A stretch of 64,000 nt of DNA from Arthrobacter sp. APC 3897 (GCF_030407495.1 NZ_JASDDG010000014.1:1-64000), one strand, 5' to 3'. Shown: positions 22,695 through 31,604, counted from the stretch's first letter. Numbers and translations are program-made. Notes: a model not told the origin generated them from the letters alone.

Positions 22695-23663
22695 TCAGCC
22701 GGAATGCCTGCTTCGCCAGAAGGCCGCCATCAGCGCGCCGGAAACGTTATGCCATACCGAGAAGACTGCAGCCGGCAGCGCCGCCTCCGGGGTGAAGTAC
22801 TGTTTGGCCAAACCGGCGGCCAGACCCGAGTTCTGCATGCCCACTTCTACAGCCATGGTCCGCCGGGAAGCGACCGGCTGGCGGAACAGTTTCGCGGTGC
22901 CGTAGCCCAGCCCCAGGCCCAACCCGTTGTGAATGATAACCGCGAGGAGGATCAGCCAGCCGGCCGTCACGATGGCAGCGGCGCTTCCCGCCACCACGGC
23001 GAGGACCACAAAAGTAATAGCCAGTACGGAAATCCACGGCAGGACCGGCAGGACGCGGTCAACCAGGCGTGGCACCGCGTAGCGGAGGACCAGCCCCAGC
23101 ACCACGGGGATGAGGACAATCTGGACAATGGATAACGCCATGGATCCGGCATCCACGGCCATGTACCGGCCAGCCAGCCACAGCGCCAGCAGCGGGGTGA
23201 AGAGAGGTGCCAGCAGGGTCGACACCGAGGTCATCGCCACCGACAGGGCAACGTTGCCCTTCGCGAGGTACGTGACCACATTGGAGGCGGTGCCTCCCGG
23301 AGCGCAGCCAACAAGGATGACGCCGGCGGCCAGTTCCGGACTCAACTGCAGCGCCCAGGCAATCCCGGCACCCAGCAGCGGCATGATGACAAACTGCGCA
23401 ACCACGCCAAGGAACACGGGCAGCGGCTGCCGGACCACCAGGGCAAAGTCCGGCAGGGTTAGCGTCAGACCCATGCCGAACATGATCAGCATCAGCGCCG
23501 GGTTGATGAACGGCGAAAGCCCGGTGAACGGCGAGGGAAAGAACAGGGCCACCGCTCCCCCGGCGAGGATGAGCAGCGGGAAGACCGTGACCGCCACGCG
23601 GGCGCTGCGTTCTTCACCGGTGCGGGTTGGTTGGGGGGTTGTGGTTTCGGGGTTCGCAGACAT
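22695..23663 (-). CDS. Bile acid:sodium symporter family (BASS) transporter
   Basis: A 322-residue membrane protein with about ten helices. BASS hallmarks are FGMGLTL after helix 2, LVGCAPGGTASNVVTYLAKG (the unwound sodium-site helix) and EVGMQNSGLAAGLA (second crossover). Prokaryotic members carry organic acids such as pantothenate/ketopantoate or 2-oxoacids by sodium symport; bile acids are unlikely in this organism. The start is ATG 23663 (MSANPETT); the longer frame runs into the terminator of the upstream gene. It appears to be a single-gene unit. Confidence 0.9.
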   Translation of the reverse strand: MSANPETTTPQPTRTGEERSARVAVTVFPLLILAGGAVALFFPSPFTGLSPFINPALMLIMFGMGLTLTLPDFALVVRQPLPVFLGVVAQFVIMPLLGAGIAWALQLSPELAAGVILVGCAPGGTASNVVTYLAKGNVALSVAMTSVSTLLAPLFTPLLALWLAGRYMAVDAGSMALSIVQIVLIPVVLGLVLRYAVPRLVDRVLPVLPWISVLAITFVVLAVVAGSAAAIVTAGWLILLAVIIHNGLGLGLGYGTAKLFRQPVASRRTMAVEVGMQNSGLAAGLAKQYFTPEAALPAAVFSVWHNVSGALMAAFWRSRHSG

Positions 23664-23732
23664 TCCCACATGGTGGCACTGCACGCGCCGGTCCGCTATT
23701 TGTGACACGCAGGACGACGCCGGCGGCAGAGG

Positions 23733-23764
23733 ACAGGGGCCGCTGCACCTGCAGCGGCCCCTGT
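23733..23764 (-). terminator. Strong terminator after the duplicated YhgE/Pip-like gene
   Basis: Perfect 15-bp arms ACAGGGGCCGCTGCA / TGCAGCGGCCCCTGT around two bases, 40 bp past the stop at 23805. It separates that gene from the BASS gene. Confidence 0.8.
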
Positions 23765-23804
23765 TTGCCGGCACCCCGGGGCCGGGCATCGGAACTCCAA
23801 CGGA

Positions 23805-25991
23805 TTACACCGCGGCGAGCTCCCTCTGGGCAGGCATTTCCCCGGCCGGAGCAGCGGGAGCAGGAGCTGTATCCACGGGCCAGGCTTCAGTCCGCGGCGG
23901 CTTGAGCCGGTCAATGACCATCACAGCCGCCAGGGAGACCGCTCCCCAAATAATCAGTGTCAGCACATGGGTCCCGACCGTGTCCCCGCCGAAGTAGAGG
24001 ATGGAACGGATGGACTCCACCGCGGCGGGCATCGGCAGCACCTCGTGCAGGTAGCGGAAGATCTCCGGCTCCATGTAGATGGACATCGCCGCACCGGAAG
24101 CCGGGACACCCAGGAACATGAGGATGCCGATCACAGGAAGGATGGCAAGCATGCCGATCAGGCGCTCAAACACCGCCGTGAACATAGCCATGCAGAAGAT
24201 AGCAACTGCACCAACTGCCCACAGTTGCAGAAAGTGGCCGTCAATCGCGCCGACAAAGACATCGGCAATCACCCACAGCAGAGCTGAGTACCCTACGGCC
24301 CAGGCGGCGACGACGGGCAGCAGCCTGCGCAGCGGACGGCTGGCGGGCTGGGCGGTTGCGCCCACCACAATGATCATGAAGCCGGCCATGATCCAGCCCA
24401 TGGCCAGGTACATGGTGGCCATGCCCATGGAATCCTGCTCCGGCATCGGGGCAACGTCTTCAGTCGTCAGTTCCATTTGCTGGCCTGCAGCAACCTGGGC
24501 GAATACCTGATTGACCACCTGTTGAGCGCTCATGCCTGCAGCCTGGTTGGTCAAGAGCGTTGCGCCTGGATTCTCTGCCGACGGCAGCACATACGCCGCA
24601 GTGACTTCCCGGTCCCGAACCAGTTCCCGTGCCTCATCCGCCGAATCCACGGCACGGAGGTCAAAGAGGCCGGACATGTTTGCCTCCAGCCCGGCAACAG
24701 CCTGGTCTGCCTGCTGCACAGTGGCACCGGCGACGGCAACGGGCATATCCCGCGGTGCCGGCTGATACATGGCGCCGAGCATCATGGTCAGCATCATGGA
24801 CACCATAACCAGCGGGAAGAAGGCCAGAGTGACATAGCGCCAGGTGCGGCTCTTTGGCCGCGGGCCGCCGTGCAGGGAGGCAACGTTGACGGGCAGCGGC
24901 CCGGCATCCGGCTTCCGGCGGCGTTTCAGTGCATCCAGCGCCAGGGTCAGCGCCAGGGATGCAGCGGCGCCGATGACCAGTACCAGCAGGCGCGCTCCCG
25001 CACCGTCCCCGTCAAAGTAGAGCACCGAGCGCAGCGACTCACCTGTGGCCGCGGCCGGCAGGAAGCTGTGCAGGAAGGGATAAAGGGCAGGCATGGTGTG
25101 CACGGACATGCTCATGTTGGAAGCGGGGACACCCAGAACCATGAGGAGGAGCATGCCGGCAAGAACCGCCATCGGACCCAGGATGCGGGTCAGGAACAAC
25201 TGAACGCTGCCCACCGCAAAGACCGACAGCCAGCAGATGCCCAGCACTGCTGCAGTGTGGCCCTGGACCACCCCCATGACGGGGCCGACTACCGTCCAGA
25301 CCAGTGCCGCGATCAGTGCGGACCAGCCGGCAAGCAGGGGTACGAACCGCCGGAAGCGCAGCAGTTCCGGTGAATTGGACAGCACCAGGCTCAGCGGCAT
25401 GTAGCCGGCCAGCATCAGGGCGGTGGTCATGAACATAGCACCCAGTCCCGCCATGTCATTCTCCGGCAGGGGCTGAAGGTCCTCGGTCTCCAGGGACAGC
25501 CCCTGTCCGAGCACCTGCGGGGCCAGCAGCGCCGTGACCGCACTTGACTGGGAGGCTCCGGCGGCGCCTGCCGTATACACCGTGGCGGATCCTCCGTTCA
25601 GGACCACGGCACCGGAAACCTCACGCTCCAGCACCAGCCGGCGAGCCTCGTCCGCAGAGTCCACCTCCCGGACATTCACTGCATCGGGATTGGCGTCCCG
25701 CAGTGCCCCGGCGAAGGAATCAGCCTGCTGCGCTGAACCGCTGAGGGCAATGGGCATATTGTTCGGCTCGGGCGAGTGCATGGCCGCCAGATAGCCGCCC
25801 ACCAGCATGGACACCATCAGCAGCGGCATCAGGAACATGGCGACATAGCGTCCGATTTTTTCGGCCCTGGCACGCTTGAGGGCGGCGGCATCGGGGTCCG
25901 CGGCTGCCGTTACCGGCACTCCGCTCGGCGCCGGGGACACCGCGTCCGGCGGATTACCGCTGGACGCGGGGGAATTGTGACTCAAGGACAT
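23805..25991 (-). CDS. YhgE/Pip-like (ABC-2 superfamily) membrane protein, internally duplicated
   Basis: A 728-residue protein made of two tandem copies of the same unit (about residues 45-370 and 385-700). Each copy has an N-terminal helix, an extracytoplasmic domain containing VDSADEAR and V/L-x-REV, five further helices, and a closing MS-(V/I)-x8-11-(F/Y)LH-x-(F/V)LP...ES-(L/I)RS-(V/I)LYF block. Single-unit proteins of this class (YhgE/Pip, DUF3533) are ABC-2-related membrane proteins linked to phage infection, drug or secretion phenotypes. A fused pair looks like a built-in dimer. The start is ATG 25991. It is divergent from a tetR gene with a perfect palindrome between them, so induction by a TetR ligand is expected. 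It carries no ATPase. Confidence 0.85.
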   Translation of the reverse strand: MSLSHNSPASSGNPPDAVSPAPSGVPVTAAADPDAAALKRARAEKIGRYVAMFLMPLLMVSMLVGGYLAAMHSPEPNNMPIALSGSAQQADSFAGALRDANPDAVNVREVDSADEARRLVLEREVSGAVVLNGGSATVYTAGAAGASQSSAVTALLAPQVLGQGLSLETEDLQPLPENDMAGLGAMFMTTALMLAGYMPLSLVLSNSPELLRFRRFVPLLAGWSALIAALVWTVVGPVMGVVQGHTAAVLGICWLSVFAVGSVQLFLTRILGPMAVLAGMLLLMVLGVPASNMSMSVHTMPALYPFLHSFLPAAATGESLRSVLYFDGDGAGARLLVLVIGAAASLALTLALDALKRRRKPDAGPLPVNVASLHGGPRPKSRTWRYVTLAFFPLVMVSMMLTMMLGAMYQPAPRDMPVAVAGATVQQADQAVAGLEANMSGLFDLRAVDSADEARELVRDREVTAAYVLPSAENPGATLLTNQAAGMSAQQVVNQVFAQVAAGQQMELTTEDVAPMPEQDSMGMATMYLAMGWIMAGFMIIVVGATAQPASRPLRRLLPVVAAWAVGYSALLWVIADVFVGAIDGHFLQLWAVGAVAIFCMAMFTAVFERLIGMLAILPVIGILMFLGVPASGAAMSIYMEPEIFRYLHEVLPMPAAVESIRSILYFGGDTVGTHVLTLIIWGAVSLAAVMVIDRLKPPRTEAWPVDTAPAPAAPAGEMPAQRELAAV

Positions 25992-26077
25992 GCTCCTGTG
26001 CTGTGGTTCGATGGAAGGTGCGGGAGGCGTGCGGACCGGATGGTGCGTACGCGGTCAGTGGGACCAACCCGTCAAAA

Positions 26078-26095
26078 TTACGCCATGTGGCGTAA
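26078..26095. promoter_or_regulatory. TetR operator TTACGCCA-TG-TGGCGTAA
   Basis: A perfect 18-bp palindrome lies in the divergent gap between the duplicated YhgE/Pip-like gene (minus) and tetR (plus), in a local AT-rich stretch. Length, symmetry and position are typical of TetR binding sites. Confidence 0.75.
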
Positions 26096-26141
26096 ATTGG
26101 GTAATTGAACCGGATTTGACGCCGAAAGAGGGGCAACCTGC

Positions 26142-26804
26142 ATGGGACAGCACGGCGACAAGGCACGCGGCCATCTGCTCGACTCCGCCGAGGAGCTCTT
26201 TGCCCGCTTCGGCATAGACGCCGTCTCCAACCGGCGGATCGCCGAGCATGCCGGCACTGCCAACCATTCCGCCGTCGCGTATCATTTTGGCGGCCGCGAC
26301 GAACTGCTGCGGGCACTCGTCACCCGCCATCTGGAGGACACCGACCGTCGGCGCCAGGAACTCCTGGCCGGCCTGCCGGCCGGAGCTCCGCTGCCTGACC
26401 TGCTCACCGCCATGATCCTGCCCTGGGTGGACCATCTGGCGTCATTGCCCGCCCCCAGCTGGCGGGCGCGCTTTGTGCATCAGATCCGCTCGGTCCCCTC
26501 GGTGCATCAGGTCCTCACCGAGGCCGCAGTGGCCAGGCCCGCCATGGAGGAGCTGGTTGCCCGCACCCATGATGCCGCCGGCCATGTGCCTCCCGCCGTC
26601 CTGTACGGACGCTCCTCGATCCTGGGCAGCATGGTCCTGGGCGTCTGCGCAGAATACGAGGCCCGCCTTCAGGACGGGGTGGAGGAACCCAACTGGACCG
26701 GCGTCGGCTATTTTCTTATCGACTCCTGCGCGGGCATGCTGGCCGCGTCCGTCACCCACCCCGGTGACTTTCTGGCTCGGCCGTCCTCGGTCTATCTGCT
26801 CTAA
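26142..26804 (+). CDS. TetR-family transcriptional regulator
   Basis: A 220-residue TetR protein. The N-terminal helix-turn-helix (LLDSAEELFARFGIDAVSNRRIAEHAG, helices at about residues 8-45, then YHFGGRDELLRAL) is followed by an all-helical ligand domain. The arginine pair EDTDRRRQELL and the layout resemble TetR proteins controlling exporters. The start is ATG 26142, with GAGGGG upstream. The stop overlaps the convergent flavoprotein gene end by 4 bp. The palindrome 47 bp upstream is the likely operator for both this gene and the divergent membrane protein. Confidence 0.92.
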   Translation: MGQHGDKARGHLLDSAEELFARFGIDAVSNRRIAEHAGTANHSAVAYHFGGRDELLRALVTRHLEDTDRRRQELLAGLPAGAPLPDLLTAMILPWVDHLASLPAPSWRARFVHQIRSVPSVHQVLTEAAVARPAMEELVARTHDAAGHVPPAVLYGRSSILGSMVLGVCAEYEARLQDGVEEPNWTGVGYFLIDSCAGMLAASVTHPGDFLARPSSVYLL

Positions 26805-27796
26805 CGCCCGCGCCCGGCAGCTGCGAGCGCCTCGACACTGCGCGCCGTATCCTCGGCCACCAGATCACCGTTGATGGCGGCGCCGGCCATCAGGCCCGCA
26901 GCTGCCGCGGCCATTACCTGCGCTGACGGCGCCGTCAGGTTGCCCGCTGCATAGACGCCCGGCACGGAGGTGGTGCCTGCGGGGTCCGCTGAAACTGCCG
27001 TCCCATAGACCACGTCACCCATGTACTGATCAGCCGGGACGATCCCCAGCCCGGCGAGGTAGCCTGCCCTGGCTTCGAGACGGCTGAACACCACCAGCAC
27101 GTCCCGGTCCTGAAGATCGCCGTTGGCCAAACGAACCGCGGCGCGCTCTCCCTCCACACCGGCAACCTCACCGGCAACGGTGCGGATTCCCCTCGCTGCC
27201 AGCTGCTCAGCCTGAGTGTCGTCCGGCGTTCCTGCAGTGTGCAGGAACAGGGTGACGTCCGTGCTCCATTGCCGCCACAGCAGCGCCTGGTGCATCGCGA
27301 TCCCCATATCCGTCGCCAGGATGCCGATGGCCTGGTCACGGACTTCCCAGCCGTGGCAGTACGGGCAGTGCAGGACACTGCGTCCCCAGCGTTCCGGGAT
27401 GCCGGGTACAGCCGGCAGCATGTCCCGGACCCCCGAAGCGGCCAGCACCCTGCGGGCATACACCTGCTCTCCGCCCTCCAGCTGCACCATGAATCCGCCG
27501 CCGCCGTCCCGGGCCACCGTTTGTACCCGCCCCGTTCTCACAGTGCCGCCGTAGCTCTGCACCTCATCCCGGCCAACCCCGTACAGCTCCCCCGGTGTTG
27601 CTCCTTCCCGGCCCAGGTAATTGTGCACGTGGGCCGCCGGAGCGTTCCGCGGATCCCCGGCGTCCACCACCAGCACAGTCCGACGCGCGCGGACAAGCGA
27701 CAGGGCACCGCTCAGCCCTGCTGCTGCACCGCCAATGACAACGACGTCGAACTTGCCGCCGCGAGTGCTGAGCCTGTCTGCTGCTGTATCCGTCAC
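26801..27796 (-). CDS. Thioredoxin-reductase-like FAD/NAD(P) oxidoreductase with CPYC
   Basis: A 331-residue two-domain flavoprotein. The FAD motif VVVIGGAAAGLSGA is at about residues 18-31, the second nucleotide-binding domain holds the redox-type motif HCPYCHGWEVRDQ, and the C-terminal FAD motif is GVYAAGNL. The CxxC placement matches low-molecular-weight thioredoxin reductases and relatives such as GliT/HlmI disulfide oxidases. Its NADPH site GxGxxA is poorly conserved (GILATDMG), so it may use oxygen or another partner. The start is GTG 27796 (GAAGGGCGG upstream). It is divergent from an XRE-cupin regulator gene, which probably controls it. Confidence 0.87.
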   Translation of the reverse strand: MTDTAADRLSTRGGKFDVVVIGGAAAGLSGALSLVRARRTVLVVDAGDPRNAPAAHVHNYLGREGATPGELYGVGRDEVQSYGGTVRTGRVQTVARDGGGGFMVQLEGGEQVYARRVLAASGVRDMLPAVPGIPERWGRSVLHCPYCHGWEVRDQAIGILATDMGIAMHQALLWRQWSTDVTLFLHTAGTPDDTQAEQLAARGIRTVAGEVAGVEGERAAVRLANGDLQDRDVLVVFSRLEARAGYLAGLGIVPADQYMGDVVYGTAVSADPAGTTSVPGVYAAGNLTAPSAQVMAAAAAGLMAGAAINGDLVAEDTARSVEALAAAGRGR

Positions 27797-27873
27797 CGAA
27801 TTCCGCCCTTCATTCCTGCACCGGCGGTGCCGGCGCCTTTGTTCTTCCAGTGTCCGGCGGGCAGCTCGGATGC

Positions 27874-27889
27874 GGCAAAGAATATTGCC
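27874..27889. promoter_or_regulatory. Candidate operator GGCAA-N6-TTGCC in a divergent promoter
   Basis: The inverted repeat GGCAA (27874-27878) / TTGCC (27885-27889) encloses AT-rich AATATT and sits 12 bp upstream of the XRE-cupin ATG; a further GGCAA half-site follows at 27895-27899. It lies in the 104-bp gap shared with the flavoprotein gene. Confidence 0.45.
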
Positions 27890-27900
27890 GCCATGGCAAA

Positions 27901-28509
27901 ATGAAACAGATGGATGACTCTTTGGAAAACGCTCTGGGCGGCGTCGGCGCCAGGCTCCGTTCGCTGCGGACCGAAAGACGGCTGACACTTGCCGGTGTTT
28001 CAGCGAGCACAGGGATTTCGGTCAGCACGCTCTCCCGGCTGGAATCCGGCCGGCGGCGGGCCACGCTTGAGCTGCTGATGCCCCTGGCCCGGATCTACGC
28101 GGTCACCATTGACGAACTTGTGGATGCTCCGGCCACCGGGGATCCCCGCGTGCATATGCGCCCTCTGCGCCGACACGGCGCCACCATTATTCCGCTGACG
28201 CAGCAGGCCGGCGGGATTGGGGCCTACAAATACATCCTGCCGGGCAAATCCGTTCCCTCTCAGCCGCAGCTGAAAACGCATGAGGGCTACGAGTGGCTGT
28301 ACGTACTCAGCGGCAGGCTCAGGCTGGTGCTGGGTGAGCAGGATCTGGTCCTGAGCTCAGGGGAAGCTGCCGAATTCAACACCCGTGTCCCGCACTGGAT
28401 GGATAACGCCGCCGCTGAGAGCGTGGAATTCCTGGCCCTGTTTGGCCCGCAGGGCGAGCGCGCACATCTGCGCGCCCGCCCTGCCCGGGAAACCGGGGAC
28501 CGGAGCTGA
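27901..28509 (+). CDS. XRE-family regulator with C-terminal cupin domain
   Basis: A 202-residue protein. The helix-turn-helix (LRSLRTERRLTLAGVSASTG, then STLSRLESGRRRATLELL) covers about residues 15-65. The rest is a cupin small-molecule sensor with THEGYEWLYVLSGRLRLVLGE and FNTRVPHWMDN. Such PuuR/SutR-like regulators sense metabolites. ATG 27901 gives a protein beginning just before the HTH; earlier in-frame ATGs fall in the promoter. It is divergent from the CPYC flavoprotein gene, a frequent pairing in actinobacteria, so that gene is the probable target. Confidence 0.9.
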   Translation: MKQMDDSLENALGGVGARLRSLRTERRLTLAGVSASTGISVSTLSRLESGRRRATLELLMPLARIYAVTIDELVDAPATGDPRVHMRPLRRHGATIIPLTQQAGGIGAYKYILPGKSVPSQPQLKTHEGYEWLYVLSGRLRLVLGEQDLVLSSGEAAEFNTRVPHWMDNAAAESVEFLALFGPQGERAHLRARPARETGDRS

Positions 28510-28529
28510 GCCCCGGCCCCCGACCTCGG

Positions 28530-29480
28530 TTAGTACATCGCGATGAAGCGTCCGACGACGCCGCCGGCACGCAGCTTGTCAATCGCCTCGGGGATGTCCT
28601 CCTGGGAGATGAGATTCATGGGCGGCTTGAGCTGCCCGGATTTCATCAGGCCGTAAAGGGCCTCGAGGTCCTCCTTGGTACCGGACTTGGAACCCTTGAT
28701 GGACAGCTGGTTGATGATGATGGGGTAGGTGTTGATTGTTGCTTCCAGCTTGCCCATCCCCACCTGTACCAGGGTGCCGAACTCGGCCAGGGTCTCGATC
28801 GCCGCAGCTGTGGTGGTGCCGAAACCGGCGTAGTCAACGATCAGATCCAGCTTCTTGTCCTTGAAGGCTTCGATGCTGTCCGCAACTCCTGCGAGCCCGA
28901 TCTCGTCTGCGAGGTCCCTCGTCGCGGGATTGATTTCAGCACCGTAGACTTCTGCTCCGGACAGCACGGCCACCCGCGCGCCGATGTAGCCCAGGCCGCC
29001 CAGGCCTATGACGCCAACCTTCATGCCTTTCCTGGCTCCGCCCACCGTCATGATCGCGTGGTAGGCGGTGAGGCCGGCGTCGGTGGCCATTGCAGCCAGA
29101 TCAAAGGGGACCTCGTCCGGGAGTTTGACCAGGTTGTCGTCGGTGGCGAGAAGCTTGGGACCAAACCCTCCGTCCCATTTGCCGTAGCCCAGGGCGTCGC
29201 CGTCGCTCATGACCGGGGCCAGGCCCACACGGTCGCCAACCTTCCAATGGTCCATGCCTTCGCCGACTTCGGTAATAACACCGGCGTTCTCGTGCCCCAT
29301 GGTCCGCGGAAGCTGGAAGAACAGCGGCATCCAGCCGGGGTCATCGAGGGCTGTAACGTCGGAGTGGCAGACACCTGCGGCCTTGACCTCCACGACCACT
29401 TGTCCGGGTCCGGCGTGGGGTTCGGGGACGTCGTTGAATTCCAGCGGTTTGTTGGTTCCGGTGAACTGCCATGCCTTCAT
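28530..29480 (-). CDS. Zinc-type alcohol dehydrogenase lacking the structural-zinc loop
   Basis: A 316-residue medium-chain dehydrogenase. It has the catalytic zinc residues in AGVCHSDV and MGHENAGV, and the Rossmann motif GLGGLGYIGARVAVLSGAEVYG (about residues 165-186). Where four-cysteine members have the structural zinc lobe it reads GLAPVMSDGDALGYGKWDGGF, with no cysteines, which explains the short length. The start is ATG 29480 with AAAGGAG upstream. Substrate class: primary or aromatic alcohols/aldehydes by family; not specified here. It stands alone, 20 bp from the convergent XRE-cupin gene. Confidence 0.9.
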   Translation of the reverse strand: MKAWQFTGTNKPLEFNDVPEPHAGPGQVVVEVKAAGVCHSDVTALDDPGWMPLFFQLPRTMGHENAGVITEVGEGMDHWKVGDRVGLAPVMSDGDALGYGKWDGGFGPKLLATDDNLVKLPDEVPFDLAAMATDAGLTAYHAIMTVGGARKGMKVGVIGLGGLGYIGARVAVLSGAEVYGAEINPATRDLADEIGLAGVADSIEAFKDKKLDLIVDYAGFGTTTAAAIETLAEFGTLVQVGMGKLEATINTYPIIINQLSIKGSKSGTKEDLEALYGLMKSGQLKPPMNLISQEDIPEAIDKLRAGGVVGRFIAMY

Positions 29481-29544
29481 GGGCCGCTCCTTCCTTTGTT
29501 GCACCGTTGCAGGACCATTTTATCGCCGTCCCGCAGAGGTCAGC

Positions 29545-30960
29545 TCAGGAGCGTGCCGCTGCCCCCGGTGTTAGCGCACCCCGCCGGCCCAGCAGCCTGT
29601 CGTAGATCACCGAAAACACCAGTGCCACCGCCACGGCGATGACGATGATGATGAGCATGCCGATGATTCCGCTCTGCACCCCGGCGCTGGACTGGGCATC
29701 GAAGTAGAGGACGGCACGGTTGGCCATGGTCATCTGGTAAAGCGGTTCCCCGCGCGCTATGAACCGGAAGAACCCCGGCAGGGCTTCCAGCGGCACCACG
29801 CCGCTCGCCGACGGCAGGCCCATGAATACCACATAGATGAGGGACAGAATCATGCCTGCACTGCCGAACACCCCGATGAGCGCGAAGGTCACCGCGGACA
29901 CGGTCACGATCGACAGCCAGGTGGTGAGGAAGAACAGACCGCCGTGCGGTATCGGCATTCCGACGGCGGATGCCACCCACATCATCAGACCCGCGGTGGG
30001 GAGCGCCCCGAGGACCACGATGCCCCATTTGATGAGGTACGTTGCCCAGCGTGCCGGGCGCCGCGGGGGTCCCAGGGTGAAACGGGGACCCAGCTCGATC
30101 GGCGCCACTCCCAGACGGGCGTCAAGAAGAAAATGCAGGGCCACGGAACCGCTGACGCCCACCACCATCAGCAGGACGGAGTAGAAAAATGCTCCCATTC
30201 CCAGGGCAGCACCTTCCGGCGGCGGGGAGTAGACGCTGGTCTTCACAGAAATTGGGTCCGCCAGCAGGTCAGCTGAGGTTCCAGCGACCTTCGGAGACAC
30301 CTGGGCCTCCAACTCGGCCGGCAGCGCAGTGCCCAGCTGCCCCAGCTCGCCTTCCAGTTCGGCCTGCGCCTGCGCCCGGGCTTCCTCCGCGGATTTAGTG
30401 AGCTGCTCCCCCAGTCCGCGGTTGGCCTGTTCCAGCGCAGGATCTATGGCCTCAGTGGCCAGGCTGCTGGCCAGCGGGCCGGCCTGGGGATTGGTGTAGA
30501 CCGTAATCGAGGGCCGGGTTACCTCATCGGCGCTGAGCGAACCTGCAACCAGCGCAGTGGCATCCGCCGAGAATGACTCCGGAATCATCACCGTCCCGTG
30601 GATTATCCCCTGGCGCATCTGGCTTTGCGCCTCGTCCCAGGACAAGACCCGCAGCTCAATCTGGTCCGAGCTGCCGAATCCCTGCTTCATCTGGTCCGTG
30701 ATGTTCTGTCCCAGGTCCTCGCGGCCGCCGCCCGGCGTTGCAGTTCCCTGGTCCTCATTCACCACAGCAATGGGAAAGTGCTTCAGATGATCCCCCGGAC
30801 TGCCGAGTCCGCCAATGTAGAGAGCCGTGCCTGCTCCGCCCAAAAGCAGGAGCACCAGCAGCGGCAGCAGCCAGGTGCGGGGGGAAGCATAGAACCCCGT
30901 CCCGCGGGGAGGGGACACAGGGGAAGTTCGCGGCTGGTCGGTGGCTGGATGAGCTGGCAT
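29545..30960 (-). CDS. YhgE/Pip-like (DUF3533/ABC-2) membrane protein, single unit
   Basis: A 471-residue protein. After one N-terminal helix (about 30-52) comes a long extracytoplasmic region beginning FPIAVVNEDQGT, hallmark of YhgE/Pip proteins, with Ala/Glu-rich coiled-coil segments. Five C-terminal helices follow, with the closing FRFIARGEPLYQMTMANRAVLYF (listed in two parts by the helix break). It is a single-copy relative of the duplicated protein at 23805. I start it at ATG 30960 because GGAGG lies 8 nt upstream; GTG 30969 would overlap that site. Function in this class is poorly defined (phage receptor, secretion, resistance). Confidence 0.85.
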   Translation of the reverse strand: MPAHPATDQPRTSPVSPPRGTGFYASPRTWLLPLLVLLLLGGAGTALYIGGLGSPGDHLKHFPIAVVNEDQGTATPGGGREDLGQNITDQMKQGFGSSDQIELRVLSWDEAQSQMRQGIIHGTVMIPESFSADATALVAGSLSADEVTRPSITVYTNPQAGPLASSLATEAIDPALEQANRGLGEQLTKSAEEARAQAQAELEGELGQLGTALPAELEAQVSPKVAGTSADLLADPISVKTSVYSPPPEGAALGMGAFFYSVLLMVVGVSGSVALHFLLDARLGVAPIELGPRFTLGPPRRPARWATYLIKWGIVVLGALPTAGLMMWVASAVGMPIPHGGLFFLTTWLSIVTVSAVTFALIGVFGSAGMILSLIYVVFMGLPSASGVVPLEALPGFFRFIARGEPLYQMTMANRAVLYFDAQSSAGVQSGIIGMLIIIVIAVAVALVFSVIYDRLLGRRGALTPGAAARS

Positions 30961-31118
30961 GGAACGCACCTCCGGAAGAGCAGACTGATGCTGGGGCTGA
31001 AGTGGTGGTTGAGTCTCAGCTTTCTTCGAGCGTATCCGCGCAGTATCCGCGCCGGAACGGTCAACAGCCGCAGTCGGCGTCAGCCCGCCAAATCAAACGC
31101 GATCCGTGTGAAGGATGA

Positions 31119-31604
31119 TCAGCCGAACCCGTCGAGGTGCGCTTTCAGTGCGTCCAGGAGCTGCACCTGCCCTTTGACCATTTTGGTGCGGGCCTCAGCC
31201 TCACTGAACCAGCCGGCGTCGTCGATCTCCGCATAGTCCCGGACAATGCCGGACCCCGGCGGCCACTCCAGCGCAAACGTGTTGCCGGCGATGCGTTCCG
31301 GCGCGAAGTCCGCCTCGGCCGCATACACCGTGACGGTCTTCTTGGCGGACTGCCGGAAACTGCCGAGGAGGACGTAGTCCGCCGCCGGAGCCGGCGTTCC
31401 TATCTCCTCGTTGAATTCGCGCAGTGCGGCGGCGAGCGGATCCTCTGCGGGGAGAATCCCGCCTTTCGGTATGGACCAGGCATGTTCATCCCTGCGGGCC
31501 CAGAACGGTCCGCCCATGTGGCCCAGCCACACTTCCAGCGGCCCGGGTCCGTCCCTGGCCCCCGGGCAACGGCGGTACAGCAGAATGCCTGCGCTGTGGA
31601 TCAT
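31119..31604 (-). CDS. NUDIX hydrolase
   Basis: A 161-residue hydrolase with a perfect Nudix box (G-x5-E-x7-REFNEEIG, about residues 48-69) that binds Mg2+ and cleaves nucleoside diphosphates linked to another group. Members with the opening SAGILLYRR...LEVWLGHMGGPFW often act as ADP-ribose, diadenosine or dNTP hydrolases. The start ATG 31604 lacks a ribosome site, but TAGGAT stands 6 nt upstream, so translation is probably leaderless. It is divergent from the exonuclease gene. Confidence 0.92.
   Translation of the reverse strand: MIHSAGILLYRRCPGARDGPGPLEVWLGHMGGPFWARRDEHAWSIPKGGILPAEDPLAAALREFNEEIGTPAPAADYVLLGSFRQSAKKTVTVYAAEADFAPERIAGNTFALEWPPGSGIVRDYAEIDDAGWFSEAEARTKMVKGQVQLLDALKAHLDGFG

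Noticed and set aside
31032-31052. Direct repeat GTATCCGCGC x2
   Set aside because: An isolated 10-bp repeat in the upstream gap of a YhgE/Pip-like gene without a promoter context; too short to interpret.
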